Origin: JAQIBY01 sp046546095
GTDB lineage: Bacteria; Bacteroidota; Bacteroidia; Bacteroidales; ML635J-15
NCBI GenBank assembly: GCA_046546095.1
Contig: JBKGYK010000027.1
Coordinates: 1 to 36,526, forward strand
Reading direction: 5' to 3'
Length of the DNA: 36,526 nucleotides
The notes below the pieces were generated by a model. The model ran no database searches. It had not been told where the DNA came from and saw only the letters and a program-made list of their open reading frames with translations. Below, piece after piece: positions 24,691 through 33,548 of this stretch. Numbering within the stretch: the stretch's first letter is position 1; every line of letters begins with the position of its first letter. A program made the position numbers and the translations under genes.

Positions 24691-25971
24691 ATGAAAAAGA
24701 ATGTTGTTTTTGCTCTGCTGATTGTTCTTGCTTTGAAATCTTTTGCACAAATTCAGTTGCCGGAATGGGTGGACAGTCTGGATATAAGCCCCTACGGCTA
24801 TGTGAAACTCGATGCCTTTTATGACAGCCGCGAAACCGTGAACGGCAGGGAAGGACATTTTTTGTTGTGGCCTGCACCCCCGGAATACGACCTTTACGGA
24901 AATGATCTGGCCGATAAACCCTCCTTTAATATGCTTGCGGTTCAGACAAACATGGGATTGTCAGTGCAAGGTCCCGAAATATTCAATGCGACAACAACAG
25001 CCCTGATTGAAGGTGATTACTTTGGACAAAGAAACGACAATGTCAATCTTTTGAGACTGAGACATGCATATTTTTCAATGCAGTGGGAAAAAACCAGCCT
25101 TCTTGTTGGTCAGTTCTGGAATCCGGTATTCAATCTTGAGGCATTTCCATGGACAGTTTCTTTTACCACCGGAACCCCGGTGTTGCCTTTTTCAAGAAAT
25201 CCGCAAATCAGATTATCGCAAGATGTTGGTGACTTTACCCTCATGGCTGTGGTGCTTTCACAGCGTGATTACCCCTCATACGGCCCTGATCCGGATAATC
25301 CGGAGGCCAGCATTCCTTCTTCTCAGTTCATCAAAAACAGTGGCATGCCGGAATTTCATGCCAAAGCGGGATGGAAAAAGCAAAGCGGGCAATGGACATT
25401 AAAATCCGGAATTGGTGGTGCATACAAACGCATCATGCCCCGTACTGTTAGTGAGGTGAACGCAAAAACCGATGTTACTGTGCCCGGCCATTCTCTGACA
25501 GCTTATGTCAGTGCTGGTAAACCGGGTTTTAGATTTGCCGGCGGGGCTGTGTATGGTGACAATGCTACCGATGTTATGACACCAGGGGGATTTGCTGTTA
25601 GCGGTATCACCGACACAGCCAACAATTTTGTTGAGTACACAACCCTTGCAAGTGGTTCTCTGTGGGCAGACATCAGCGGAAACACAGGCAATCTGCATCT
25701 TGGCATTTTTGCCGGTTACCTGAAACACCTGGGGGCAGAAAAGGAAATTGTGGGCAATACCTGGGGACTTGCCAATAATATGGCATATCTGTACAGAATA
25801 GCACCACGGGTCTGGTATCAAAAGAAAGCCTTCCGGGTTTCATTTGAAATAGAGCACACGGCTGCTGCTTTTGGTGAACCTGATGAAAAAGGACAGGTGC
25901 AAAATCCTGATGAAGTCTCCAATACCCGATTTTTACTGGGACTCTATTACTTTTTTAATCAAAAGAAATGA
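24691..25971 (+). CDS. Porin-like outer-membrane beta-barrel protein (DcaP-like)
   Basis: A 426-residue protein with signal peptide (MKKNVVFALLIVLALKSFAQ). The mature part has the alternating polar/aromatic pattern of a large barrel and the opening SPYGYVKLDAFYDSRE that resembles DcaP-type trimeric porins. It continues with LRLRHAYFSM, LVGQFWNP and the barrel-like last strand LLGLYYFFNQ. It likely lets small solutes cross the outer membrane. The ATG at 24691 is chosen because it starts a clean signal peptide 20 nt after the symporter stop. Co-transcription with symporter and dipeptidase is likely. Exact porin family is uncertain. Confidence 0.8.
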   Translation: MKKNVVFALLIVLALKSFAQIQLPEWVDSLDISPYGYVKLDAFYDSRETVNGREGHFLLWPAPPEYDLYGNDLADKPSFNMLAVQTNMGLSVQGPEIFNATTTALIEGDYFGQRNDNVNLLRLRHAYFSMQWEKTSLLVGQFWNPVFNLEAFPWTVSFTTGTPVLPFSRNPQIRLSQDVGDFTLMAVVLSQRDYPSYGPDPDNPEASIPSSQFIKNSGMPEFHAKAGWKKQSGQWTLKSGIGGAYKRIMPRTVSEVNAKTDVTVPGHSLTAYVSAGKPGFRFAGGAVYGDNATDVMTPGGFAVSGITDTANNFVEYTTLASGSLWADISGNTGNLHLGIFAGYLKHLGAEKEIVGNTWGLANNMAYLYRIAPRVWYQKKAFRVSFEIEHTAAAFGEPDEKGQVQNPDEVSNTRFLLGLYYFFNQKK

Positions 25972-26020
25972 TGCAGATTGCATGCCTGGCTACAATCTGA
26001 CCTACGAATTGATCTGCAGA

Positions 26021-26407
26021 TTAATAACCTACTTCGCAATAGGTTTTGATGGCTTTTAGGAAATATTCCTGCCAGCCATGGGTGATGTTTTCGTATGCAT
26101 CATCCGGAATATTTGTGTGTGACAACTCTACGTAAACACTGTTTTTCTGTGGATGCAAAAGAATAGTAGCTACGGAATCAACATCGTCTCCCTCAAAATA
26201 CCATTGCTCAACCAACTTTGTCATGGGCTCGGCTTCAAGTACTTTTCCGGTAATATCACCTTCCCATAAACTAAATTCAGCACCGGCTTCGGCTTTGAAA
26301 ACAGCAGGGTATCCTGTCCATAACTCTATGGCATTGGGATTCGTAAATGCCATCCAAACATCTTCGGGTTCAGCTTTGATTTTTATTCTGGTTTTGAAGT
26401 CCTTCAT
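26021..26407 (-). CDS. SRPBCC/AHSA1-like domain protein
   Basis: A 128-residue soluble protein starting MKDFKTRIKI, with a typical AHSA1/SRPBCC layout: PEDVWMAFTNPNAIELWTG near the N-terminus, the central GDITGKVLEAEP and LVEQWYFEGDD strands, and the final helix HGWQEYFLKAIKTY. Ligand unknown. Start 26407 is preferred because a promoter -7 box overlaps the longer alternative at 26431. Its 3' end faces the porin gene 49 bp away. Confidence 0.88.
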   Translation of the reverse strand: MKDFKTRIKIKAEPEDVWMAFTNPNAIELWTGYPAVFKAEAGAEFSLWEGDITGKVLEAEPMTKLVEQWYFEGDDVDSVATILLHPQKNSVYVELSHTNIPDDAYENITHGWQEYFLKAIKTYCEVGY

Positions 26408-26428
26408 TTTTTGCTGTTTTATAATATC

Positions 26429-26456
26429 CAAAGGTAATATTTTGTGATGCAGACAA
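26429..26456 (-). promoter_or_regulatory. Candidate Bacteroidota promoter of the AHSA1-like gene
   Basis: On the minus strand TTG (26456-26454), a 17-nt spacer, then TACCTTTG (26436-26429). Both halves match consensus. It lies 21 nt upstream of the ATG at 26407 and argues against a start at 26431. Confidence 0.5.
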
Positions 26457-26622
26457 AAATATTTTTTTCTCGGTTTTAATTGGGGCTAATAGAATATGCA
26501 ATGATTTTATCCGAATTGTAAATCTGTCCGGACAAGAAAGGATGATAAGTGATTTGTTTTTCTGTTGTTATGATTTTTTCATTAATTTTACTGATAATTG
26601 ACAAAAAGAGGATTTGAAATTG

Positions 26623-27597
26623 ATGAAGAACGTAATTTACTTGATTTCTGTTGGGGTGGTTTTGATGATGTTTATGTCCTGTGATGATGATGGGGACGAT
26701 TCAGCAGACCTGGACAGTATCTATGAACCTTTTGAGTACAAACAGGACAGAGAAATTGAAAATTCCATTCTGATAGAGGATATGGATGACTCTCTTACTG
26801 CTCCCGTAATGATTTCCTTGCTTAACCTGCAGGATGAAGAGCAAAACTGGGTGAGCGTTGAGGCGGAAACTTACTGTGAATCCTATGACATTGCATTTTT
26901 GAAACCGAAATACAAACAATTTCCCGATGAAGTGCAAGAAAATAAGCTTTATTATCAGGGAAAGGATGAAATATCCGGCGTTATTGATATTGCTCCCCTG
27001 GTAAAAAAGTATTCTGAAGGGCTTGTTTTTTGGCGACCCGACAGTATGCCTGTGTTTTTGCCTTATGATTCCACCCAGCCTGTGTTCAATTCTGCCGGAG
27101 CAGAGAAATATTATTCCTTTACCTGGAATGCTCCCGAACCCGATAAGGATAGTCTGACGAAAGCAGATTATCGCAGTAAGCTAAAGGAGATGCGCCCGGA
27201 AATTTTGGAGAAATATCATTTCGGCAGCATCGCAAAAAAACTGAGAGAAAGGCATGTGGATTATTATGCTGAAGCAGGCATCGGGAACAATGAACTGGCA
27301 GAAGTGTATTTTACACTTGCCTACCTTTTGGAAAAGGATAAAACTGAAATGATCGCATATACTTTGATCGCATATCCATTTGACTTTTCAATCAATGGGA
27401 AGAAACAACAAATTGACAGCCCTGGTGATTTCATCAAACATGCAGATGCTGTTTTATCAGATGAATTCAGGAACGCCTTTGAAAGTGCTAACCATTTCAG
27501 GCTTGTGGGGGTGGATAAGCGATTAATGCTGGGGGACAAACGTTTGTTTTTCGGACGTGTTGACAAGGAAGTGAAAATTGTGGAAATCAACAATTAA
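26623..27597 (+). CDS. Hypothetical lipoprotein
   Basis: A 324-residue lipoprotein with lipobox MSC followed by a very acidic linker (DDDGDDSADLD), a typical surface-export linker in Bacteroidota. The mature part is mixed alpha/beta without recognisable motifs; it is rich in Tyr, Lys and acidic residues. The ATG at 26623 has an AAGAGGA-like Shine-Dalgarno about 11 nt upstream; the in-frame TTG at 26614 is less likely. It is followed after 16 nt by another exported protein gene, so the two probably work together. I do not recognise the family. Confidence 0.8.
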   Translation: MKNVIYLISVGVVLMMFMSCDDDGDDSADLDSIYEPFEYKQDREIENSILIEDMDDSLTAPVMISLLNLQDEEQNWVSVEAETYCESYDIAFLKPKYKQFPDEVQENKLYYQGKDEISGVIDIAPLVKKYSEGLVFWRPDSMPVFLPYDSTQPVFNSAGAEKYYSFTWNAPEPDKDSLTKADYRSKLKEMRPEILEKYHFGSIAKKLRERHVDYYAEAGIGNNELAEVYFTLAYLLEKDKTEMIAYTLIAYPFDFSINGKKQQIDSPGDFIKHADAVLSDEFRNAFESANHFRLVGVDKRLMLGDKRLFFGRVDKEVKIVEINN

Positions 27598-27613
27598 TTA
27601 TAAAAATCAAATC

Positions 27614-28234
27614 ATGAAAAACCGGATTGCTTTTATTGTTTTGCTCATGGGAGCTTCTTTTATCGCTCAGGCACAAACCGAGTTGAAACTTATTGATGGC
27701 GAAATGCTGAAAATAGAAGAATACAGAATTGATACCTCTGCATCAATGTTTTATTATAAGCTACAACTCCCTTCCGGTAAGTTGAAAGTTAAATATGAAG
27801 TTCTGGATGATGTATTTTCAGTGACAGACAGTACCGGTGATGAAACTGTTCTGTACGAGCCTCATGGAGAAGATGATCTCAATGTTGAGCAGATGCGCCA
27901 CTATATTTCCGGTTATGCTGCTGCTGCCGATCAGCACAATCCGCTTTGGTCTATGGCCGGGGGATTTGCTGTGGGCACAGGTGCTATGTTTGTGTCTAAA
28001 AACCCGATTTTCAGTCCGTTGATACCGGTTGCCTATGTTGGTGGTATCAGTTTTGTAAAACCGGACAGGAACAGAATAATCTTCGAAAATCCTGATTATG
28101 CTGATGATGAGGACTTTTTGTACGGATACCAGCGCTCAGTAAGGAATAAAAATATCAAATACGCCATCATTGGTGCCGCAGAAGGGGTGATTGTAGGAGC
28201 CCTGCTTGGGGTGGTAACCAATTATTACAATTAG
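27614..28234 (+). CDS. Hypothetical exported protein with C-terminal membrane segment
   Basis: A 206-residue protein with a cleavable signal peptide (ending IAQAQ). Residues 22-80 are beta-rich; around residue 115 a Gly-rich hydrophobic segment appears (AGGFAVGTGAMFV), and the C-terminus is a second one (AIIGAAEGVIVGALLGVV). The pattern of short Gly-rich helices resembles glycine-zipper segments. No family is recognised. It follows the unknown lipoprotein gene by 16 nt and its stop overlaps that of the convergent MBL gene. Confidence 0.78.
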   Translation: MKNRIAFIVLLMGASFIAQAQTELKLIDGEMLKIEEYRIDTSASMFYYKLQLPSGKLKVKYEVLDDVFSVTDSTGDETVLYEPHGEDDLNVEQMRHYISGYAAAADQHNPLWSMAGGFAVGTGAMFVSKNPIFSPLIPVAYVGGISFVKPDRNRIIFENPDYADDEDFLYGYQRSVRNKNIKYAIIGAAEGVIVGALLGVVTNYYN

Positions 28235-28866
28235 GAAAAGAACGGGTTGTTTTTTGCTTCATGTCCTATGCTGCTGGCAGGGCCGTGGCCGGAAATCAAC
28301 TGGTATTCATCCGGCAGACTGAGCAGTTGCTCCCTGACAGATAAAATGAGCTGATCATAATTGCCACCGGGTAAATCGGTGCGGCCAATGGAGCCGGCAA
28401 AAAGTGAATCACCACAAAAAACGATCTTTTCATCATGCACTATAAAGGCAAGTCCTCCCGGAGAGTGGCCCGGCACATGTCTGATTTCCAGATTGATATT
28501 GCCTGTCCTTAGACTGTCCCCGTGGCTGAGAAAATGTTTCAGTTCAGCAGGCTTCTCAATCTCCAGACCGAAGCCCCTTGCATGTGCTTCTGCTGTTTGC
28601 AGGAGAGGAATGTCATCCCTGTGCCCCTGCGGACTGATACCAAATTCCCGCTCCACCCATGCAGAACCTGCAATATGGTCAACATGGCCGTGTGTGAATA
28701 ACATGGCCTTAAGCTGCAGATTGTTTGACTCAACAAAATTCCTGAATTCTTCCTGCTCAGAGCTGTCCATCATGGCCGGATCGATAACAATGGCATTTCC
28801 TGACTGGTCAGAAAGGATACAGGTATTGACCTGAAAAGGATTGAAAGTGAACATTTTTATTAACAT
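28231..28866 (-). CDS. MBL-fold metallo-hydrolase (glyoxalase II/YcbL-like)
   Basis: A 211-residue soluble hydrolase. The binuclear metal motif THGHVDH is at 58-64 (H59, H61, D63, H64), with H134 in HVPGHSPG, D153 in GDSLFAGSIGRTDLPGG and H194 in SGHGP. The GSIGRTDLPGG segment is typical of the short YcbL/GloB2-like group, which cleaves thioesters such as S-lactoylglutathione or analogous low-molecular thiols. The start MLIKMFTFNPF fits the family's usual N-terminus, giving a 7-nt overlap with the acyltransferase gene; ATG 28854 is the alternative. It is the last gene of the six-gene minus-strand unit. Confidence 0.93.
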   Translation of the reverse strand: MLIKMFTFNPFQVNTCILSDQSGNAIVIDPAMMDSSEQEEFRNFVESNNLQLKAMLFTHGHVDHIAGSAWVEREFGISPQGHRDDIPLLQTAEAHARGFGLEIEKPAELKHFLSHGDSLRTGNINLEIRHVPGHSPGGLAFIVHDEKIVFCGDSLFAGSIGRTDLPGGNYDQLILSVREQLLSLPDEYQLISGHGPASSIGHEAKNNPFFS

Positions 28867-29762
28867 ACAATTCGGATTTCGTTGATATTTTCGGGGATTT
28901 TACGTTTCCAGCGCCGATGGCTCCATAACCAATAAGCAGGCTCTTGCTGCAATACAGACTCAAGTTTTTTCATGTATTTGCAGGTCAGCATGCCGGTTTT
29001 CTCTGCGGCCGGATCAAAAGGGATTTCTTCTAAATAAATTTCATATCGCCCGCGCCGGGGTTTCCGGACATCCACAAATATCAGTGGTAAATCCAGCTTG
29101 CGGGCATAAGCTTCCGGACCGTGAATGCAGGGAGTATCCTGATTCAGAAATGTCAGCCAGTGGCATTTTTTCATATTACTGGGTGTCTGGTCAGCCGCCA
29201 TGATGAAACCCAGGGCCTTATCTTCGCCTTTTTTGAAAGCTTCTTTTGTCTCCTGCACGGGTACAAGCTGCATGCCGGTGCGTGTTCGTTTTTTGATGCC
29301 GTATTTTTCAGAATATTTGTTTTTTAATGGCAGGTAAAGCGAGATGGACTGATGCTTCAGTAAAGGATTGAAACATTGCATCCCCCATTCCCAATTTCCA
29401 TAGTGTGACGCCAAAAATATCACATTCTGATTTTTTTCTGCATACTTATCGGCTATTTCAGGATTAAGTATTCTGTAGCGTTTGCAAAGTTTTTTCGGTG
29501 AGCAGGTCATCCCTTTGGCCGTTTCAAAAAACACATCCGTCAGATGTCGATAAAACTTTTTCTGTATTGCGGAGATTTCTTTTGAGGATTTCTCCGGAAA
29601 GCTCTTTTCCAGATTCATTCTGCTGATTTTCCTCCGGTAGCGAAAAACGGTATACATGAAAAATGCGGCAATGTCTGATTTCCGGTACATCAGCCAAAAT
29701 GGCGTGATGGCCTGCAGGTTGACAAAAAGCCTGAAAAGTGAAAATTCCAGCCAGTGTTTCAT
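28860..29762 (-). CDS. Lysophospholipid/lipid A acyltransferase (LpxL/HtrB-like)
   Basis: A 300-residue inner-membrane-associated acyltransferase. An N-terminal amphipathic/hydrophobic region (~5-40) is followed by the catalytic HxxxxE motif in SHYGNWEWG (H120, E125), the AADQTPS block and the C-terminal YWLWSHRRWKRK block, all typical of LpxL/HtrB family enzymes. In Bacteroidota this family makes secondary acylations of lipid A or related aminolipids; the acceptor cannot be read from sequence. It lies 54 nt downstream of the outer-membrane barrel gene. Confidence 0.92.
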   Translation of the reverse strand: MKHWLEFSLFRLFVNLQAITPFWLMYRKSDIAAFFMYTVFRYRRKISRMNLEKSFPEKSSKEISAIQKKFYRHLTDVFFETAKGMTCSPKKLCKRYRILNPEIADKYAEKNQNVIFLASHYGNWEWGMQCFNPLLKHQSISLYLPLKNKYSEKYGIKKRTRTGMQLVPVQETKEAFKKGEDKALGFIMAADQTPSNMKKCHWLTFLNQDTPCIHGPEAYARKLDLPLIFVDVRKPRRGRYEIYLEEIPFDPAAEKTGMLTCKYMKKLESVLQQEPAYWLWSHRRWKRKIPENINEIRIVC

Positions 29763-29816
29763 ATCATGTTATCTGTGTAACAAAGTTAGGAAAACAAGCC
29801 GGATTTCATACTGCCC

Positions 29817-30572
29817 TTACCGAAATCTTTCATTGACTGCGTATTTTATCGGGATAGCGTACCTGATGCCCACCTGAAGACTATGAGCAAACATTTTGGG
29901 TTTTATTCCTCCGTATAGCCTTTCATAAACATACATTTGGCTGATATCCAGGATATACTTGTAATCTGCGTAAACTGCCAGCGTGGATTTGAAGTAATAT
30001 TCCACGCCGCCGCCAAACTGCAATCCAAAATTGATATTTCTGAAATCATCTTTTATATCATGCACATAGAGCGAGTCTGCCGGATTTGCTGCCTCCGGAA
30101 GCGAGTCGGTATTGGCGTACTTTTTGGCAGATAACAGAAAGCTCAGGCGCATCCCGACATCTGCATATACATTGAATCTTTGCCCGAAATTGTAACGTGC
30201 AGTCAGTGGTATGGACAGATAGTTGAGTTGATATTTTGCCCGTGTGCTGCCGATGTTCTCCAGGTTATTGTTGAAAACAAGTATATTATCATCAATGCTG
30301 AATCGGCGGCTGTTAAAGTTCAGGCCTGCGCTAAAGCCAAATTCCTGCCATTGTGTAAAGTATGCATCCAGGCCATATCCATAACCGAATGCCGGTGAAA
30401 AATCATCGCCGTACAAATGATTCTTGAGTTGTGTGTAAAGAATATCGGCATGTCCTGAAATAAACAAACTGCTATCGCTTCTGCGTTCCCAGGCTTTTGC
30501 AGTGATTGATATCAGGGAAAGCAGCAGGACAGTGCATAATATTTTATTGAACCTCACTTTCAATATTTCCAT
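29817..30572 (-). CDS. Outer-membrane beta-barrel protein (PF13568/PorT-like fold)
   Basis: A 251-residue exported protein with a signal peptide after a short basic N-terminus (ending TAKA). The mature part has about eight to ten amphipathic strands, including FGFSAGLNFNSRRF, YLSIPLTARYNFG and FGLQFGGGVEYYF, which is the pattern of the PF13568 barrel. The final strand SLQVGIRYAIPI is followed by a short tail. PorT of T9SS belongs to this class, but so do many unrelated barrels, so no role is assigned. The start overlaps the 3' end of xseA by 29 nt; no later in-frame ATG precedes the signal segment. Confidence 0.82.
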   Translation of the reverse strand: MEILKVRFNKILCTVLLLSLISITAKAWERRSDSSLFISGHADILYTQLKNHLYGDDFSPAFGYGYGLDAYFTQWQEFGFSAGLNFNSRRFSIDDNILVFNNNLENIGSTRAKYQLNYLSIPLTARYNFGQRFNVYADVGMRLSFLLSAKKYANTDSLPEAANPADSLYVHDIKDDFRNINFGLQFGGGVEYYFKSTLAVYADYKYILDISQMYVYERLYGGIKPKMFAHSLQVGIRYAIPIKYAVNERFR

Positions 30573-31911
30573 CTTTAAAGCGTGTTTTGATTATCCGACC
30601 TTTATTTACTTGTTTGGCTGAAGTCAGAGGTTTGCCGTCCAGACTGGTAAGGGTAAAGCCTTTTTCAAGCAGTCTGTGCGGGTCGTTGGCATTCAGCTTG
30701 TCTTCAATTCGCTCCAGCTTGTGATTTTCACGAAGAAAATTTTGCTTAATACCCTGAATCAGCCTGTCGTTAAGTTTGTCAGTTGCTTTTTGATTGTTTT
30801 GTAAAAGATGTCTGTCGGCTACTGATAATTTGTACACCAGTTGACTGATTGATTGCTGTCTGGACTGAATCATATTGAAACCTGCCCTTTGCAGGCGATG
30901 TCCGAAAAAGTCAAGCTGCTGGTTTTGCCGTGACAGGTGAGTTTTGATTCCCGGGATAAGTGCCTTTGATATGCTGCTGAGTTCTTCCGATTTGTTTCGC
31001 AGATATTGCCTGACGCCCGTCAACAGGTTATCAAGATCATTGTCAAGATTCTCTTCAAATCCCCGGTTATGGCTGATGATGGCTTCTGCAACGGCTGTTG
31101 GTGTCTTAATATGGCTGTGTGCCACCATATCTGTAACCGATGCATCCCGCTCATGTCCAATGCCTGAAAATACCGGTATGGGAAACTGGGCTATATGGGA
31201 TGCAATATTGTAGTTGTCAAACCAGGATAGGTCTGTCCTGGCGCCACCACCGCGAATAATTACCACAAGATCAAAAGCTGTGTCCGCATTGAAAATCTGT
31301 TCCAGTGCGGTAATGACAGAGGCCTCAGTATCTTCTCCCTGCATAGCTGCTCTGAAAAGCTGCATTCTGAATGCATAATGGTATTTGTTGGTTTCCATTT
31401 GAGCAATAAAATCACCAAAACCTGCTGCTGTATCGGAAGAAATGATGGCAATCCTGTAAAAAACAGGAGGAAGTTCCAGGGTTTTATTCATATGCATAAT
31501 GCCGGCTTCTTCCAGCTTTGCAATGATCTCTTTCCTGCGTTTTTCTACATCCCCCAGGGTGTAGGTTGGATCTATATCAAATATCTGCAAACTCAGACCA
31601 TATTGCTCATGATAGTTTACCCTGACTTTTACCAGTATTTTGAGGCCCGATTTCAGGCTTTCACGGGTTTGACTTTCAAAATAGGCGCTCAGCATCCTGT
31701 ATCGCATAGCCCAGATGATTCCCCGGGCTTTTGCCAGAATTTTGTCACTGTTTTTGTCTTTTTGTACCAGGCTCAGGTAACAATGTCCTTTGTAATTTAC
31801 ATTGAAATCACTGATTTCAGCCACAATCCAGTAATGGGATTCAAGTCCCGTTTCCAGTTGCCACTTGATATGCTTTTGTAATTCCAGTAAACTCAGTCTC
31901 TCTTCAGACAT
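30544..31911 (-). CDS. xseA: Exodeoxyribonuclease VII large subunit
   Basis: A 455-residue cytosolic nuclease subunit that degrades single-stranded DNA from both ends with XseB. The N-terminal OB fold (~1-100, ending LQIFDIDPTYTLG) is followed by the catalytic domain with AIISSDTAAGFGDF, VVIIRGGGARTDLSWFD, GIGHERDASVTDMVA and HIKTPTAVAE. A long coiled-coil region (~290-400) and a short C-terminal beta part with GFTLTSLDGKPL follow. xseB is not adjacent. It lies 5 nt after the subtilase stop, an unusual partner for a DNA-repair gene. Confidence 0.97.
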   Translation of the reverse strand: MSEERLSLLELQKHIKWQLETGLESHYWIVAEISDFNVNYKGHCYLSLVQKDKNSDKILAKARGIIWAMRYRMLSAYFESQTRESLKSGLKILVKVRVNYHEQYGLSLQIFDIDPTYTLGDVEKRRKEIIAKLEEAGIMHMNKTLELPPVFYRIAIISSDTAAGFGDFIAQMETNKYHYAFRMQLFRAAMQGEDTEASVITALEQIFNADTAFDLVVIIRGGGARTDLSWFDNYNIASHIAQFPIPVFSGIGHERDASVTDMVAHSHIKTPTAVAEAIISHNRGFEENLDNDLDNLLTGVRQYLRNKSEELSSISKALIPGIKTHLSRQNQQLDFFGHRLQRAGFNMIQSRQQSISQLVYKLSVADRHLLQNNQKATDKLNDRLIQGIKQNFLRENHKLERIEDKLNANDPHRLLEKGFTLTSLDGKPLTSAKQVNKGRIIKTRFKDGNIESEVQ

Positions 31912-31916
31912 AAAGA

Positions 31917-33548
31917 TCAGTTTTTTATGAATTTCTGACTGTACGTGTTGTTTTCCGTATGTAGTTGCAGTACATACATCCCGCGTGTCAGGCCTGATAT
32001 ACCGGGTACTTTGATCTGATTATACGAACTTCTTTTTACAGCTGTATATGAATCAATAAGTTTACGGCCATGTATGGTGAATATCTGAATATGAACATTT
32101 TGTGTGTCGACCGAGTAGAAGTCAATATTCAATTGATTGTCGGCGGGATTGGGAAAAAGCCTGACAATCTTTTCCTGCGTGAAATCATCATAGGCAATAT
32201 TATTCAGAATCAGATTGGCTTCACCAAAGTCAGGAATTCCGTATCCGAGGGTATCTGTAGGGTTATTGAAGTGACTGGCTGATAGTTTTATTGCCTGTAT
32301 GATTTCCATATTTGTCATTTCAGGATTTGCCTGCCAGAGGCATGCCGCCATGCCGGCGACAATGGGAGAGGAGTATGATGTTCCACTGCCATAGCTGATG
32401 TTGTTGTCGTATCCCTGATAGTATGTATCCTGGCCCTGAGCAACCACATCGGGTTTAACCCGTCCGTCGGCTGAGTAACCACGGGAACTCAGGTAGGCAT
32501 AATTTCCGGCACTGTCAACAGCTCCGATCGTGAGCACTGAATCAGCATCTGCAGGTACACCGATAAAAGGGTCAGGATTGTTCCCGCTATTCCCTGCACT
32601 TATGCTCACCACAATGCCTTTTTGTCCTGCCATGCTTGCAGCAATGGATATGGGTGCAGTTTTTCCGTCGGTATCCGTGTTGTCATAAGTCCATTGCTGG
32701 AGATCAAATTCTTTATATCCCAATGATACATTGATGATATCAGCACCCAGACTGTCTGCATATTCTGCTCCTGCAGCCCAGTTGTATTCCTCGATTCTTT
32801 GTTCACTGGCAGCATCCTCGGTTCTGATCAGGAGGAACTCAGCTTCGGGTGCTGCACCCACCAGTTGACCGTCAACCTGCCCGGCGAGTATGCTCATTAC
32901 AGATTTACCGTGTGAACTGTGGCTGTATACCTGTTCATCCATATCTACATAATCACGGGTTGCCAGGATGCGGTTTTCATTGAAAATGTTGTCAAAACCA
33001 CTTAGTTCAGGCATGTTGTAAAATCCGGCATCCAGTACTGCAATCATAATGCCCCCACCACGAAATCCCTGATTATGAAGAATGTGGCCATTGACCATGC
33101 TTATCTGGTTTTCAGAAAAACCATAATCATAATAATTATCTTCTTTGTCTTTTTTATCTTTGGTGTAGATGGCCATACGGATAAATTCTGTTTCCCGGAT
33201 GAAGCTGATATTTGTAATGGTATCCAGCAAATCTTCATCATAGCTTGTGATAACAGCACCATTGAGCCATTTTGAGCTGTATCTGATGTCAAGCCCCAGA
33301 TTGTTCAGACTGTCAAGATATACTGTGCTTACCGGCAGGTCAGTACTGTCAATGTCAATCCCCTGGCTGGCCCGTCTTGAAATGGCCCGTTGGCTGAGAA
33401 AGTCCTCCGCCTGACTGATGGAGTAATTGTTATTGTATTTATCGGTAAAGCCAATCCAGTAAGCAGGTGCTTCATCCTGTGAAAAGGCCCCGAAGGTAAA
33501 CAGTAAAAAAATTGCAGCCAGGGATATTCTATATTTCAAAATTTTCAT
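31917..33548 (-). CDS. Subtilisin-like serine protease (S8) with T9SS type A sorting domain
   Basis: A 543-residue exported protease. A signal peptide (~1-24) is followed by a prodomain-like region (~25-150). The S8 catalytic domain has D173 in VLDAG, H213 in SSHGKS, oxyanion N320 in SAGNSG and nucleophile S391 in GTSYSSP. The ~80-residue C-terminal domain starts LFPNPADNQLNID and ends YVLQLHTENNTYSQKF, the type A sorting signal recognised by the type IX secretion system. The protein should therefore be secreted across the outer membrane and possibly anchored to the surface. The start MKILKYR at 33548 (or ATG 33551) begins the signal peptide; upstream codons are out of place. It overlaps the lipoprotein gene by about 20 nt. 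Confidence 0.95.
   Translation of the reverse strand: MKILKYRISLAAIFLLFTFGAFSQDEAPAYWIGFTDKYNNNYSISQAEDFLSQRAISRRASQGIDIDSTDLPVSTVYLDSLNNLGLDIRYSSKWLNGAVITSYDEDLLDTITNISFIRETEFIRMAIYTKDKKDKEDNYYDYGFSENQISMVNGHILHNQGFRGGGIMIAVLDAGFYNMPELSGFDNIFNENRILATRDYVDMDEQVYSHSSHGKSVMSILAGQVDGQLVGAAPEAEFLLIRTEDAASEQRIEEYNWAAGAEYADSLGADIINVSLGYKEFDLQQWTYDNTDTDGKTAPISIAASMAGQKGIVVSISAGNSGNNPDPFIGVPADADSVLTIGAVDSAGNYAYLSSRGYSADGRVKPDVVAQGQDTYYQGYDNNISYGSGTSYSSPIVAGMAACLWQANPEMTNMEIIQAIKLSASHFNNPTDTLGYGIPDFGEANLILNNIAYDDFTQEKIVRLFPNPADNQLNIDFYSVDTQNVHIQIFTIHGRKLIDSYTAVKRSSYNQIKVPGISGLTRGMYVLQLHTENNTYSQKFIKN

Noticed and set aside
29817..30572. PorT of the type IX secretion system
   Set aside because: Only the general PF13568 barrel pattern is visible and the neighbours are not those usual for porT, so a specific name is not supported.
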